From assembly GCA_963780655.1 (NCBI GenBank), contig CAWACP010000005.1, positions 248,001 to 312,000 on the forward strand: DNA of 64,000 nt. The letters are read 5' to 3'. This document shows positions 26,745-35,825 of this stretch, piece by piece; the stretch's first letter is position 1, and the number at the start of each line of letters is the position of its first letter. The notes below the pieces were generated by a model. It was given only the letters and a program-made list of their open reading frames with translations. It was not told where the DNA came from and ran no database searches. This DNA comes from CAWACP01 sp963780655. GTDB taxonomy: Bacteria; Acidobacteriota; Terriglobia; Bryobacterales; Bryobacteraceae. A program made the translations under genes and the position numbers.

Positions 26745-27850
26745 TAGCGGTTTTGCCGGTCCTGCGCCACACCAGATATGCGTGGATCAGCGAGTCAATG
26801 TCGCCTTCGAGGACGCGATCGACATCGCCGATGGACAGCCGCGAGCGAAGATCCTTCGCCATGCGGTACGGCGCCAGCACATAGTTCCGGATCTGGCTGC
26901 CGAAGTTAATGTCGAGCTTCGATTCCTCCAGCTTGTCCTGCTCGACTTTCTTCTTCTGCATCTCGTGCTCGAACAGGCGAGCCTTGAGCTGCTTCATCGC
27001 GCTGGCCCGATTCTTGTGCTGGGAGCGCTCGTTCTGGCATTGCACTACGATGCCCGTGGGAAGGTGCGTGAAGCGCACCGCTGACTCCGTCCGGTTCACG
27101 TGCTGGCCGCCGGCGCCGCTGGCCCGGAACACGTCGATCTTCAGATCCTCGGGCTTTATGTCGATTTTGACGTCCTCGTCCACCTGCGGATAGACGAAAA
27201 CCGAGGCGAAGGAGGTGTGCCGGCGCGCATTGGCGTCGAAGGGCGAGATGCGCACCAGCCGGTGCACGCCGATTTCAGACTGCAGCAGGCCGTAGGCGTT
27301 CTCGCCGTTGACTTCGACGGTGGCGGACTTGATGCCGGCGCCCTCGCCCTCCTGCCGGTCGGTGACTTCGCAGTTGAAGCCGCGGCGCTCGCACCAGCGG
27401 AGATACATGCGCAGCAGCATCTCGGCCCAGTCCTGGCTTTCGGTGCCGCCGGCGCCCGGATGGATGGTGAGGATGGCGCCCTTCGCATCGTTCTCGCCGG
27501 AGAGGAGCATGCCCGTTTCCAGCTCTTCCAGCCTTGCGGAGAAGGAACCGATCTCGCGCTCCAGATCGGCGTGGACATCTTCGCCCTCGCGAGCAAGCTC
27601 GAAGAGCGTGTCGAGGTCGGAGGTAAGCGACGCGACTTCTCTTTCGTCGGCGATGGCTTTCTCCAGCCGCTTGCGCCTCTGCATCACTTCCTGGCTTTTT
27701 TCGGGCTGATTCCAGAACTCGGGGTCGGCTATCTGTTGTTCGGAGCGGACCAGTTCGGCTTTCTTGTTGGGGGCGTCAAAGATAGCTCCGCACAGCGTCG
27801 GCCTGCTGGCGGAGCGTACTGTATTCTCTTTCCAGTTCTTCCAGAGTCAT
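26719..27850 (-). CDS. prfB: Peptide chain release factor 2 with programmed +1 frameshift
   Basis: RF2 of 376 residues is encoded in two frames. ATG 27850 opens 24 codons ending TAT CTT TGA (stop at 27776-27778). A +1 slip at CTT continues in the frame 26719-27777. The main part has the RF2 SPF tripeptide (RISPFDAN) that recognises UGA/UAA and the catalytic GGQ in ASGAGGQHVNRTESAVR. RF2 releases finished peptides. The slip is self-regulatory: when RF2 is scarce the in-frame TGA is read slowly and shifting increases. An annotation without slippage would begin at an internal start and lose the N-terminus. It overlaps the Sua5 gene downstream. Confidence 0.96.
27775..27790 (-). promoter_or_regulatory. 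prfB programmed frameshift site
   Basis: The minus strand reads CGG AGC TAT CTT TGA C. CTTTGAC is the universal RF2 slip site, and CGGAG three bases before it is the internal Shine-Dalgarno-like stimulator. In E. coli the same position reads AGGGGGTATCTTTGAC. Confidence 0.93.
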
Positions 27851-27893
27851 GAAGAGACTATTTTAGCAGGCGCGCCAAATCGGACGCGGACAG

Positions 27894-28607
27894 CTACTGC
27901 GCCGGGTCGATGTCGACGCGGCACTCGCCATCCGGACATTTGTAGGTGTACGTGGCCGGCGATGCGCCGCCAATCTTCAAAACAATCCTGAAGATGTGTT
28001 CGCAGAGGTCACCACCGCTGATGTCACAGTGACCCGAATTGTTGTAGAAGCGCTTCCCCTCCTCGCCGAAACCTTTCAGGGCATCGTATTTGGTATAGAG
28101 GCTGGGAGCCGTCCCTTTGCCGTTCGAGATACCGCCGAGGGTGACCGTGGGCAACTGGGAAGCAATTGGCGCCTGGCAGCCGGTTTTCGGGTCCGGGTTG
28201 GTGCATAGAGCAAGACCGTAGACACCCGACCCGGTCTGCGAGGGGTCAGGGTCAGAGCCGTCCGGGTTGGCTGCATACGCGTCAATTTCCCACGGAACCA
28301 TGACCCCGGCAAGGCTGGTTGGCTCGCCTCGCTTTTCAGCTTTGACTTTCTCGATGGTGATGTCGAATCCGTTCGCTGATGCGATGTTGTCGGCGGTCAC
28401 CCAATAGCCGGGGTTGCTGGCCTTGTCCCACTGCTTCGCGCGCATCGTGATCGAGCCGCCGACGATCCGAACTGGCGACTGTGAAGCCGGACTGTTCAGG
28501 GTGCGCCAAATAATTGGAAGATGACTAAAAATCACTGCGTCGAAAATCAGGAGAGCTGCCACGCCGAGCGCGGAAAACGCGCTCACTGCTTTCCAGGTTG
28601 TCGTCAT
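27894..28607 (-). CDS. Membrane-anchored/exported hypothetical protein, paralog A
   Basis: The 237-residue protein has an N-terminal hydrophobic segment (VSAFSALGVAALLIFDAVIF) that may be an uncleaved anchor. The extracytoplasmic domain carries SPVRIVGGSITMRA, VYGLALCTNPDPKTGCQAP, HCDISGGDLCEHIFRIVLKIG and YKCPDGECRVDI. Six cysteines in the domain suggest disulfides. The next gene upstream encodes a clear paralog with the same motifs in the same order. RBS GGAGGACGA precedes ATG 28607. I recognise no named family. It is the last gene of a putative operon headed by a Ser/Thr kinase receptor. Confidence 0.75.
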   Translation of the reverse strand: MTTTWKAVSAFSALGVAALLIFDAVIFSHLPIIWRTLNSPASQSPVRIVGGSITMRAKQWDKASNPGYWVTADNIASANGFDITIEKVKAEKRGEPTSLAGVMVPWEIDAYAANPDGSDPDPSQTGSGVYGLALCTNPDPKTGCQAPIASQLPTVTLGGISNGKGTAPSLYTKYDALKGFGEEGKRFYNNSGHCDISGGDLCEHIFRIVLKIGGASPATYTYKCPDGECRVDIDPAQ

Positions 28608-28650
28608 TTCGTCCTCCTCCGAGCTCTACCGAGCTTTCCAATTGTGCTGC

Positions 28651-29301
28651 CTACTGGCCCGATATGGTCACGATGCAGTCACCGTCGGGGCAAAGGTACC
28701 CGTGTGAAGAGCCTTGCCCGATGGTAACCACGATTCTGTACATGTGCTCGCAAAGCTCGCCGTCATCCACGCTGCAGTTCGTATTCCCAAAACGGAGCCC
28801 TTCGTCCTTTTTGCCGTTCGGGAATTTAGCAGCGTCAGTTCTGTCGTAGATTGCCGATGACATCGCGCCTCTCACGGCCGTTACTGTGACGGTCTTATTC
28901 ATAGCGGTGTGCGCGGGTATCTGGCAAGTCGCGCCGCTTGGGTTTGTACACAGCGCCAGGCCCTCTGTGCTCGGTCGCATGCCCTGGGCATCGGCGGCAT
29001 AGACGTCAACCTCCCAGGGATCACTGGCGGGCCAATCGGTGCTATCGCCGGCTGTTTCCGGTGTAACGTTATCCAGCTTGATATCGAAATTTGCCGACGT
29101 GACCCGGCCCGGGGGAGTGAGCGGGAAACTGTTGGAATTCGGCGGCACCCACTGTCCAGGTGCTCGCACGGTGATCGAGCCGCCGATAATCCGTACCGGC
29201 GATTGTGGCGGCACGGCCTGGCCGCGGATTTCACCCCGGTGCCCGCACATCCACAAACTCATCATCAGAAAAGCCGAACAACCGGCACGCGCTCTCCACA
29301 T
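28651..29301 (-). CDS. Exported hypothetical protein, paralog B
   Basis: The 216-residue protein starts at ATG 29301, five bases after the kinase stop, with GGAG upstream. A signal peptide-like N-terminus (AGCSAFLMMSLWMCGHRG) precedes a domain shared with the downstream gene: SPVRIIGGSITVRA, PWEVDVYAAD, TEGLALCTNPSGATCQIP, NCSVDDGELCEHMYRIVVTIG and YLCPDGDCIVTI. Cysteine positions are conserved between the paralogs. Function unknown; the arrangement suggests a tandem duplication retained as a pair behind a membrane kinase. Confidence 0.75.
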   Translation of the reverse strand: MWRARAGCSAFLMMSLWMCGHRGEIRGQAVPPQSPVRIIGGSITVRAPGQWVPPNSNSFPLTPPGRVTSANFDIKLDNVTPETAGDSTDWPASDPWEVDVYAADAQGMRPSTEGLALCTNPSGATCQIPAHTAMNKTVTVTAVRGAMSSAIYDRTDAAKFPNGKKDEGLRFGNTNCSVDDGELCEHMYRIVVTIGQGSSHGYLCPDGDCIVTISGQ

Positions 29302-29306
29302 CGTAC

Positions 29307-32300
29307 TTACTCCCGTTGCTTCGTTAGCGCCAGTAACTGCAGCCTGACGGACTTGATGTCCGGCCGGCTGATATAGCTCTCGTACGCCGAAGTTCCCCAA
29401 TTGTGCTGGAATGCCGATAAAATGTCCACACCTTTCGCGGCGATTCCACTCGCTCCGCCGGGATCGCCGGAAATTGAAGCGATTCTGGCCAGACAGAGTA
29501 TGCTGCGCAACGCCGATTCCTTCTGCTCCGATGCGGAGAAGAACCGATAAGCGGTCTCGGCGAGCGGGCGGGCACGGTCTGCCGAACCCGCTGCCGTCCA
29601 GAGTTCAGCCTCGGCAAGGCTCGCTTTGGCGATGGTTTCCTGGCTGCCGGACTGACGCGCTCGCGCCATCGCGACGCCGGCGGCTCGCTCTGCCTGCTTC
29701 ATCGAGTGCAGGCCCGCAAGCGCCTGAGCGAGAATGGAGCCCGCCTCCGACGCGTCGTCCGCGACCACCCCGCTGCGCTGCAGAATCGGACCGGCGACAT
29801 CCCGCGCTCTGCTGAAATTGCCCTGACTCAAAGCGATGCGAGCGCGCACCAATTCCATCCGCGTTTCGATATTGGGTTGTTTCGCTGCGTTTGCCGGCAC
29901 GGAATCGAGCGTTTGCTCCGCCTCTCGATAGCGCCCCAGACGCCACGTTATGTCGGCGTAATCGAGCATGTGATATGCCGGATCCTCCCCGGTCGCACGG
30001 CTGAGATCCAGCGCCGCCTGCAAATGGACCAGCGCGTCCGGATATCGTTCCAGGTCGAGCAGCACGCCGCCGGCGAGTTCCTCAGCCTGGAGCACTGTCA
30101 ACGGCGCACCCGATTTCTTTGCCGCCGCCAGAGTCTGGAGGGCGTCGGCGAGCGCGCCCTTCAGATCGCCCTTCGCCCACCTGGCGCGGACCAGCAGGGT
30201 CGATGCGCTCACCGACTCTGACGCGAAGCCTCCTTTCCGGTAGTAATCGAGAGCGGATTGGGCGAGTTGAATGGTCTCATCGGGTTTGCCCTGCTGCTGG
30301 CGGACGCTGGCAAGGGTGGCCTGGGCGAGCGCCTCCAGCCGTGGGCGCTGTCCTTCGTGCGCGAGGTGCAGCGCCTCCTGTAGGGGAGGTTCGGCTTTTG
30401 CATAGTCGCCGCGGTCCAGCCAGACAGTGGCGAGTCGAATCAATCCATCGGTGGCCCAGTAGTCCAGTCCGTTCTCGCGCGCCAGACTAATGGCGCGGTT
30501 CAGGGTAACGATGGCCTCGTCCAGGTTCTGCGTTTCTTCTTCGGCCATGCCGAGCCGCGTGAGCGCTCGTATTTCCAGTTGCACACTGGGGATTTCCTGG
30601 GCGGCGCGGAGTGACCGTTCGAGATCCTCTCGCGCGCTTTTCAGATCGCCATGCACGGTTGCGGCATATCCCTGCTGATAGTCGACTTCGGCGATGCCTT
30701 CCTGATTGCTGGCGGCCCGGTAAAGCTCGTCGGCGCGCACAAAGGCATTTTCCGCGTCCTCCGCTTTTCCAGCGCGGCTTTCGAGAATGCCTATGTGGAC
30801 AAATGGCGCCGGATCTTCGGGCGCGAGCTTCGCCGCTTCTTCATAATTCTTCAGCGCTTCGGGAATTTTCGTCGCCTTTTCGTACGCGCGGCCCAGGTCG
30901 ACGTAGCCATAGGCCTTCTCCTGCGGGGCCAGCTCGCGCAGGATGGCGGCGTAATCGCGAATGGCGGTCGGAAAATCGCGGGTCAGCGTTGCGCCGACGG
31001 CATCCAGGTACTGGCGGTCGCGGCTGGGCAGACGCCGCTGCCTCTCGACGGCGGACGCGCGGACCATCTCCTCGTTTGCCTTACCGCTGAAATCCAGCTC
31101 GCCCCACGCATCGGCGAGTCCGGCATGAGCGAGAGCGAAATCGGGCCAAAGCGAAACTGCGCGGCTGAATGCGTTCGTGGCCTTCAGCCAGGTGCCATCC
31201 CTGATGGCTGAGGCTCCCAGGTCATACCAACGCTTTGCTTCGGGCGGGGGCGGGGGATTCCCGCGCCGCTCACGCGCAAGGAACAGGACGGCGCCTGTGG
31301 CCAGAATCAGCCCGAGCGCCGCGGCAGTCCAGCGCCTCGATGCAGACTGCGCAGCCAGCCGGAGCGCTGGTCGACGGCGACCCTTCAGCGCGGCGGCTAT
31401 CTCCGCTGCCGATTGGTAGCGGCGTTCGGGCTCATATTCAAGACAACGTTCGATGATCTGGTCCCAGTGGCGGGGCGCGTCAGCTCGCACGGAAGACGGC
31501 GGAGGTGGCCGCCTCGCTCTTCGAATGGCCGCGGCTACCGGCGTGGGGGCCTGAAACGGGCAGTGTCCCGTGATCATTTCGTACAGGACCACGCCGAACG
31601 CGTAGACGTCGGTGGCCGAGGTGGCTTCATGGCCTTCGAATTGTTCGGGCGCCATGTATGCCGGCGTGCCCATAATCGAGCCCGGGATGGTGATCGCGCT
31701 CGCCGTTTCGGCGGCGGCGGCCGCTGAGGCGAACACCTCGCGTGCCAGGCCGAGATCCATCACCACGGCCCGAACTCCACCGGCAGGAATTCCTGTGCCG
31801 GATGATTCAACGGGTACCAGCATGATGTTGCGGGCCTTCAGATCCCGATGAACGATCCCGACGCTGTGCATGGCGGTCAGCGCCGTGCACAGATCGAGGG
31901 CGATGGACTCCGCGCGGTCGAGCGGAAGGGGTCCCTCGCGACCGATCGCCGCCGCCAGCGTTTCGCCTTCCAGGAACTCCATGCTGAGAAATGCGAGCGC
32001 TTTGCCCTTGTCGTCAGGGGGGCTCAGAAACAGCTCATGCACACGGCACACGCTGGGGCTGGTCACCTTGCGGGCCAGTTGCACCTCCTGCTTGAACCGC
32101 CGCAGGATCTGTTCCTGATCGCCGAATTGCGGGAGGATCGTCTTCAGGGCGACGCGGCCGAGTGCCAGATCGATTGCCTCATACACCTCGCCCATGCCTC
32201 CCTTGCCAAGGAACCGGACGATGCGGAACTTGTCGAGGACGATCTGATTCTCAGAAAAAGGGCTGAGGCCGCGGGCGTTATCCGGGGCGGACAGGGTGTG

Positions 32301-32471
32301 GTCGAAGTCCTGCGTTTGCGCGTGGTGGGAGCTCAGGAGCGAAGCCAGGGCTTGCCCGAGTTCCGGATCTGTTTGCCGCAACTCATCCAGGAAACGGGCG
32401 CGGTCCGCTTCCCGAAGATGCAGCGCTTGCTGCAGAAGCGGCCCCAGACGTTCCCAGTTTTCGGAAGGCAT
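29307..32471 (-). CDS. Membrane Ser/Thr protein kinase with extracytoplasmic TPR domain
   Basis: The 1054-residue receptor kinase begins with a short conserved N-terminal region (~1-70). A Hanks-type kinase domain (~82-345) has the glycine loop LGKGGMGEVY, Lys110, catalytic HRDLKARN (Asp210, Asn215), metal-binding Asp239 in a DLG variant of DFG, and GTPAYMAPEQ. One membrane helix lies at ~381-399 (WTAAALGLILATGAVLFL). Some 650 residues of TPR repeats follow outside the membrane. A cytosolic kinase with an external TPR sensor is common in Acidobacteriota. It is followed after five bases by two paralogous exported proteins that could be ligands or accessory subunits; substrates are unknown. Confidence 0.93.
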   Translation of the reverse strand: MPSENWERLGPLLQQALHLREADRARFLDELRQTDPELGQALASLLSSHHAQTQDFDHTLSAPDNARGLSPFSENQIVLDKFRIVRFLGKGGMGEVYEAIDLALGRVALKTILPQFGDQEQILRRFKQEVQLARKVTSPSVCRVHELFLSPPDDKGKALAFLSMEFLEGETLAAAIGREGPLPLDRAESIALDLCTALTAMHSVGIVHRDLKARNIMLVPVESSGTGIPAGGVRAVVMDLGLAREVFASAAAAAETASAITIPGSIMGTPAYMAPEQFEGHEATSATDVYAFGVVLYEMITGHCPFQAPTPVAAAIRRARRPPPPSSVRADAPRHWDQIIERCLEYEPERRYQSAAEIAAALKGRRRPALRLAAQSASRRWTAAALGLILATGAVLFLARERRGNPPPPPEAKRWYDLGASAIRDGTWLKATNAFSRAVSLWPDFALAHAGLADAWGELDFSGKANEEMVRASAVERQRRLPSRDRQYLDAVGATLTRDFPTAIRDYAAILRELAPQEKAYGYVDLGRAYEKATKIPEALKNYEEAAKLAPEDPAPFVHIGILESRAGKAEDAENAFVRADELYRAASNQEGIAEVDYQQGYAATVHGDLKSAREDLERSLRAAQEIPSVQLEIRALTRLGMAEEETQNLDEAIVTLNRAISLARENGLDYWATDGLIRLATVWLDRGDYAKAEPPLQEALHLAHEGQRPRLEALAQATLASVRQQQGKPDETIQLAQSALDYYRKGGFASESVSASTLLVRARWAKGDLKGALADALQTLAAAKKSGAPLTVLQAEELAGGVLLDLERYPDALVHLQAALDLSRATGEDPAYHMLDYADITWRLGRYREAEQTLDSVPANAAKQPNIETRMELVRARIALSQGNFSRARDVAGPILQRSGVVADDASEAGSILAQALAGLHSMKQAERAAGVAMARARQSGSQETIAKASLAEAELWTAAGSADRARPLAETAYRFFSASEQKESALRSILCLARIASISGDPGGASGIAAKGVDILSAFQHNWGTSAYESYISRPDIKSVRLQLLALTKQRE

Positions 32472-32586
32472 GGCTCATCGCAATTCGGTTGTTAACGCTC
32501 TGACTCTCATCAAAGTGAGCAACATTATAGCGCGGACGTATTCGGCGGATGTTGGGCGCAGGCGGCCGCCCGCGGGATAATGGGGT

Positions 32587-32775
32587 GTGGAGAAGCAGGC
32601 CCGGGTATTTGCTACGTTTGAAGAGGCCGACGACGCGGATGCGCGACGTGACGCATCGCTGACCCCGGAGGAACGGATTGCCATCGTGATCGAGTTGCGC
32701 GATCGCCGCCACCCTGATGCCGCTCAGCAAGGACTTGCGCGAGTTTGTCGAGTTACTGAACTCGAGCCAAGTTGA
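32587..32775 (+). CDS. Small protein of a degraded nucleotidyltransferase module
   Basis: The 62-residue protein starts at GTG 32587: FATFEEADDADARRDASLTPEERIAIVIELRDRR, ending RVCRVTELEPS. Small proteins of this type typically precede a MNT/AbiEii-like nucleotidyltransferase gene, and the pair behaves like a toxin-antitoxin or paired regulatory unit. Here the partner start overlaps at 32717, but that gene is broken (next entry). The small gene itself appears full length. Recognition is from memory of the family pattern. Confidence 0.55.
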   Translation: MEKQARVFATFEEADDADARRDASLTPEERIAIVIELRDRRHPDAAQQGLARVCRVTELEPS

Positions 32776-32851
32776 GACGGCTTTCGCAGACACCGGATAT
32801 CTGGACCTTCTGATCCGGCCGACCGCGGAGAACGCCGAGCAGGTGCGATAG
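32717..32851 (+). pseudogene. Nucleotidyltransferase with internal deletion
   Basis: The frame reads MPLSKDLREFVELLNSSQVE, then jumps to TGYLDLLIRPTAENAEQV and a stop after 44 residues. The first part matches the N-terminus and the second the DxD-containing strand (TGDLDLLIRPT in intact members). The connecting YLVVGGxAVAxHG block is gone, and the first Asp of the pair reads Tyr. The remaining ~80 C-terminal residues are absent. The active site is destroyed, so the module is inactive. Confidence 0.6.
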
Positions 32852-32888
32852 CATCCACGAAATAGATGGACATCGGATGCGGGTCGAC

Positions 32889-32970
32889 GTGGCGCAGACG
32901 ATCGTCTTTTGTCGTCTGCGATTGCTAACCAGGACGCCGGCAGGCCACAAACACCGATGGCCTGCCCCAC
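32889..32970. repeat. 82-bp two-hairpin repeat, family C copy 1
   Basis: The unit starts GTGGCGCAGACGATCG and ends GGCCTGCCCCAC. It contains two internal palindromes (CAGACGA...TCGTCTG; GGCAGGCCA...TGGCCTGCC). Related copies lie at 53293-53373 and 55864-55945. It is intergenic and has no coding potential. Confidence 0.75.
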
Positions 32971-33051
32971 GGGGATCAGTCAGTCGAGGAGTTGAACCGG
33001 CGCGAGCGGCAACAGCTTGGTTGAGCCGTCCTGTTACGCTGAAAGCAGCGC

Positions 33052-34485
33052 ATGTCCCTGTCTCACTCGTTTTTCTTTCGTAAGTTCGGCATTACCGTCG
33101 GGAACCTCGAAGCGTGGCTGGGCGAGGCCCTGGCTTCCGGCGGCGAATACGCCGACCTCTATTTCGAGTACCTGGCCACCAGCAGCATCAGCATCGACGA
33201 ATCCATCGTGAAGAGCGCCGTCCAGGGCGTGTCGCTGGGCGTCGGGGTGCGCGTCATCTCCGGCGAGAAGACCGGCTACGCATACAGCGACGACCTGAGC
33301 GCCGAGAAGATCCGCAAGGCCTGCCGCGTGGCCGCGATGATCGCCACCGGGCCGTCGAAGACGGACAAGACCGCGCTGGAAGAGGGTTCGCGGCGCGACC
33401 TCTATCCCATCCTGACCGCGCCCACCGAGACCAGCCTGTTGGAGCGCGCCGAACTGGTGAAGCGCGCCGACGCCGCCGCGCGCGCCGCCGACCCCCGCGT
33501 CTTCCAGGTTCAGGCTTCCTATGTGGACAATCTTCGCCAGGTTCTGGTTGCCACCAGCGACGGCGCCGTCACCACCGACCGGCAGCCGCTGGCCCGCATG
33601 GGCGTCCGCGTTCTCGCGCGGCAGAACGGAGGCGTTCCCCAGAGCGGCTTCGCCGGCGGCGGCGGACGAATCGCGCTCGATCAGTTCACCGGCACGAAGA
33701 GCCCCGAGGCATTCGCGAAGGAGGCGGCGCGCCAGGCGATCATCCAACTGGACGCCGTGCCCGCGCCCGCCGGCGAAACCACCGTGGTGCTGGGTCCGGG
33801 ATGGCCGGGAATCCTGTTGCATGAAGCCGTGGGCCACGGACTGGAAGCCGATTTCAACCGCAAGGGCGTATCGGCGTTCTCGGGCCGCATCGGCCAGAAG
33901 GTGGCCAGCGAGCTGTGCACAGTCATCGACGACGGCACCATCCGCGAGCGCCGCGGCTCGCTCAACGTGGATGACGAAGGCGTGCCCACGCAGGAGAATG
34001 TACTGATCGAAAAAGGCGTGCTGCGCGGGTATCTGTCCGACAAGCTCTCCGGCCGGCTGCTGGGGCATCCGAGCACCGGAAGCGGGCGCCGCGAGAACTA
34101 CCAGAACATCCCCATGCCGCGCATGACCAACACGTTCATGCTGGCTGGCGAGTCCGATCCGGCGGACATCATACGGTCGGTTCCGAAGGGCCTCTATTGC
34201 GCGAACTTCGGCGGCGGTCAGGTGGACATCACCAGCGGTAACTTCGTGTTCGCCGCGTCGGAGAGCTACCTGATCGAGGACGGCAGGATCACCAGACCGG
34301 TTCGCGGCGCCACGCTCATCGGCAACGGCCCGGAGGCGCTGAAGTACGTGAGCATGGTGGGGAACGATCTGAAGCTGGACGAGGGCGTGGGCATCTGCGG
34401 CAAGGAAGGCCAGAGCGTTCCGGTTGGCGTGGGCATCCCCACCATCCGCGTCGATAAAATGACCGTCGGCGGTACCGCGGCATGA
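33052..34485 (+). CDS. tldD: TldD metalloprotease subunit
   Basis: The 477-residue protein carries the TldD zinc motif HEAVGHGLE (HExxxH; His257, Glu258, His262), with DDGTIRERRGSLNVDDEGVPTQ, the conserved YQNIPMPRMTNTFM and FGGGQVDITSGNFVF. TldD pairs with TldE/PmbA in a heterodimeric protease that degrades unfolded or modified peptides and matures microcins in enterobacteria. Here it is followed by pmbA with a four-base overlap, the typical arrangement. No RiPP precursor is visible nearby, so a general peptide-processing role is likely. Confidence 0.95.
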   Translation: MSLSHSFFFRKFGITVGNLEAWLGEALASGGEYADLYFEYLATSSISIDESIVKSAVQGVSLGVGVRVISGEKTGYAYSDDLSAEKIRKACRVAAMIATGPSKTDKTALEEGSRRDLYPILTAPTETSLLERAELVKRADAAARAADPRVFQVQASYVDNLRQVLVATSDGAVTTDRQPLARMGVRVLARQNGGVPQSGFAGGGGRIALDQFTGTKSPEAFAKEAARQAIIQLDAVPAPAGETTVVLGPGWPGILLHEAVGHGLEADFNRKGVSAFSGRIGQKVASELCTVIDDGTIRERRGSLNVDDEGVPTQENVLIEKGVLRGYLSDKLSGRLLGHPSTGSGRRENYQNIPMPRMTNTFMLAGESDPADIIRSVPKGLYCANFGGGQVDITSGNFVFAASESYLIEDGRITRPVRGATLIGNGPEALKYVSMVGNDLKLDEGVGICGKEGQSVPVGVGIPTIRVDKMTVGGTAA

Positions 34486-35825
34486 TCGATCCGGAGATTG
34501 CCGTCCGCGCCGTGCGTCTTGCGCTCGAGCGCGGCGCAACGGATGCCGAATGCACGGTGTCAGAAGGCGACGAGTTCACCGCATCGGTGCGGATGCGGTC
34601 ACTGGAAACGCTGAAGGAGGCCGGCTCACGCGCGGCAGGCCTGCGCGTGCTGGTGGGCAAGCGCGCGGGGTCGTCCTACACCTCCGATCTTTCCGCCGAG
34701 GGCGTCGCGCACCTGGTGGCATCGGCGCTGGAGATCGCGGACATCAGCTCAGAGGATCCGACAGCCGGGCTGCCGGACGCGTCGGACCTGGGCAGCATTG
34801 CAGGCGACCTCGGGCTGTATCACGACGACGTGGCCAGGCTCGAAACCGCGTGGAAGATCGCGCAGGCCACCGAGTGCGAGGAGGCGGCGCTTGCGGCCGA
34901 CGTTCGCATCGTCAACTCGGAGGGCGCTTCATTCGATTCGTGGGTGGGAAGCCGCGCGTTCGCGAATTCTCGCGGGTTCGCCGGCGCGTACCAGAGCACC
35001 AGCTGCTCCCTGAGCGTCAGCCCCGTAGCGAGGCAGGACGGCAGCATGGAGCGGGATTACTGGTACACGTCAGGGCGCACCGCTACGGCGCTCGAGTCCG
35101 CCGCCGCGGTGGGCCATTGTGCCGCGGAACGCGCGCTGCGTCGCCTCGGCTCGCGAAAGATCGCCACCACGCGCGTGCCGGTGATCTTCGATGCGCAGAC
35201 CTCGCGAAGCCTGCTGGGCCATGTATTCGAAGCGGTCAGCGGCGATTCCGTTTGGCGCCATGCGTCCTTTCTGGCCGATAAGCTGGGCGAGAAGGTGGCC
35301 TCCGACATCGTGACCATCGTCGATGACGGCACTTTGCCCGGCCTGTTCGGCACGTCTCCTTTCGACGATGAGGGCGTGCCGTCGCGCCGCACCGTGGTTA
35401 TTGAGCGCGGCGTACTGAAGAGCTGGCTGCTGAATTCGTACACCGCGCGCAAGCTCGGAATGAAGACAACCGGCAACGCGGCCCGAGGCATCACCGGAAA
35501 CGCGGGCGTCGGCCACGGCAATTTCTTCCTCATGAAGGGAGAGCGTACGCCCGAGGAGCTGATTCGCGGCATGCGGCACGGGCTCTATGTTACGGAGCTG
35601 ATCGGCCAGGGCGTGAACGTGGTGACGGGCGATTATTCGCGCGGCGCCGCGGGGCTCTGGATTGAGAACGGCGAATTCGCATATCCTGTCTCTGAGATCA
35701 CCATCGCCTCCGACCTTCCGGCGATGCTGTCAGGCATCTCGGCGGCCGCGAACGACCTCGAGTTTCGCGGTTCCACCGCCTCGCCGACGCTGGTGATCGA
35801 GGAGATGACCATCAGTGGGCAATAA
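34482..35825 (+). CDS. pmbA: TldE/PmbA, partner subunit of TldD
   Basis: The 447-residue paralog of TldD lacks HExxxH, as expected for the non-catalytic partner. Signature regions are RVLVGKRAGSSYTSDLS, the central VPVIFDAQTSRSLLGHVFEAVSGDSVWR, FDDEGVPSRRTVVIERGVLKSWLLNSYTARKLG and TGNAGVGHGNFFL. It forms the substrate cavity with TldD. ATGA overlap with tldD indicates coupled translation. The stop lies inside the start region of the next gene (11-bp overlap). Confidence 0.95.
   Translation: MIDPEIAVRAVRLALERGATDAECTVSEGDEFTASVRMRSLETLKEAGSRAAGLRVLVGKRAGSSYTSDLSAEGVAHLVASALEIADISSEDPTAGLPDASDLGSIAGDLGLYHDDVARLETAWKIAQATECEEAALAADVRIVNSEGASFDSWVGSRAFANSRGFAGAYQSTSCSLSVSPVARQDGSMERDYWYTSGRTATALESAAAVGHCAAERALRRLGSRKIATTRVPVIFDAQTSRSLLGHVFEAVSGDSVWRHASFLADKLGEKVASDIVTIVDDGTLPGLFGTSPFDDEGVPSRRTVVIERGVLKSWLLNSYTARKLGMKTTGNAARGITGNAGVGHGNFFLMKGERTPEELIRGMRHGLYVTELIGQGVNVVTGDYSRGAAGLWIENGEFAYPVSEITIASDLPAMLSGISAAANDLEFRGSTASPTLVIEEMTISGQ

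Noticed and set aside
32753..32970. Minus-strand small frames overlapping the 82-bp repeat
   Set aside because: The similar peptides at each copy are only translations of the repeat.
33034..34539. Minus-strand frame of 501 codons opposite tldD
   Set aside because: Antisense shadow; tldD has all catalytic motifs on the plus strand.
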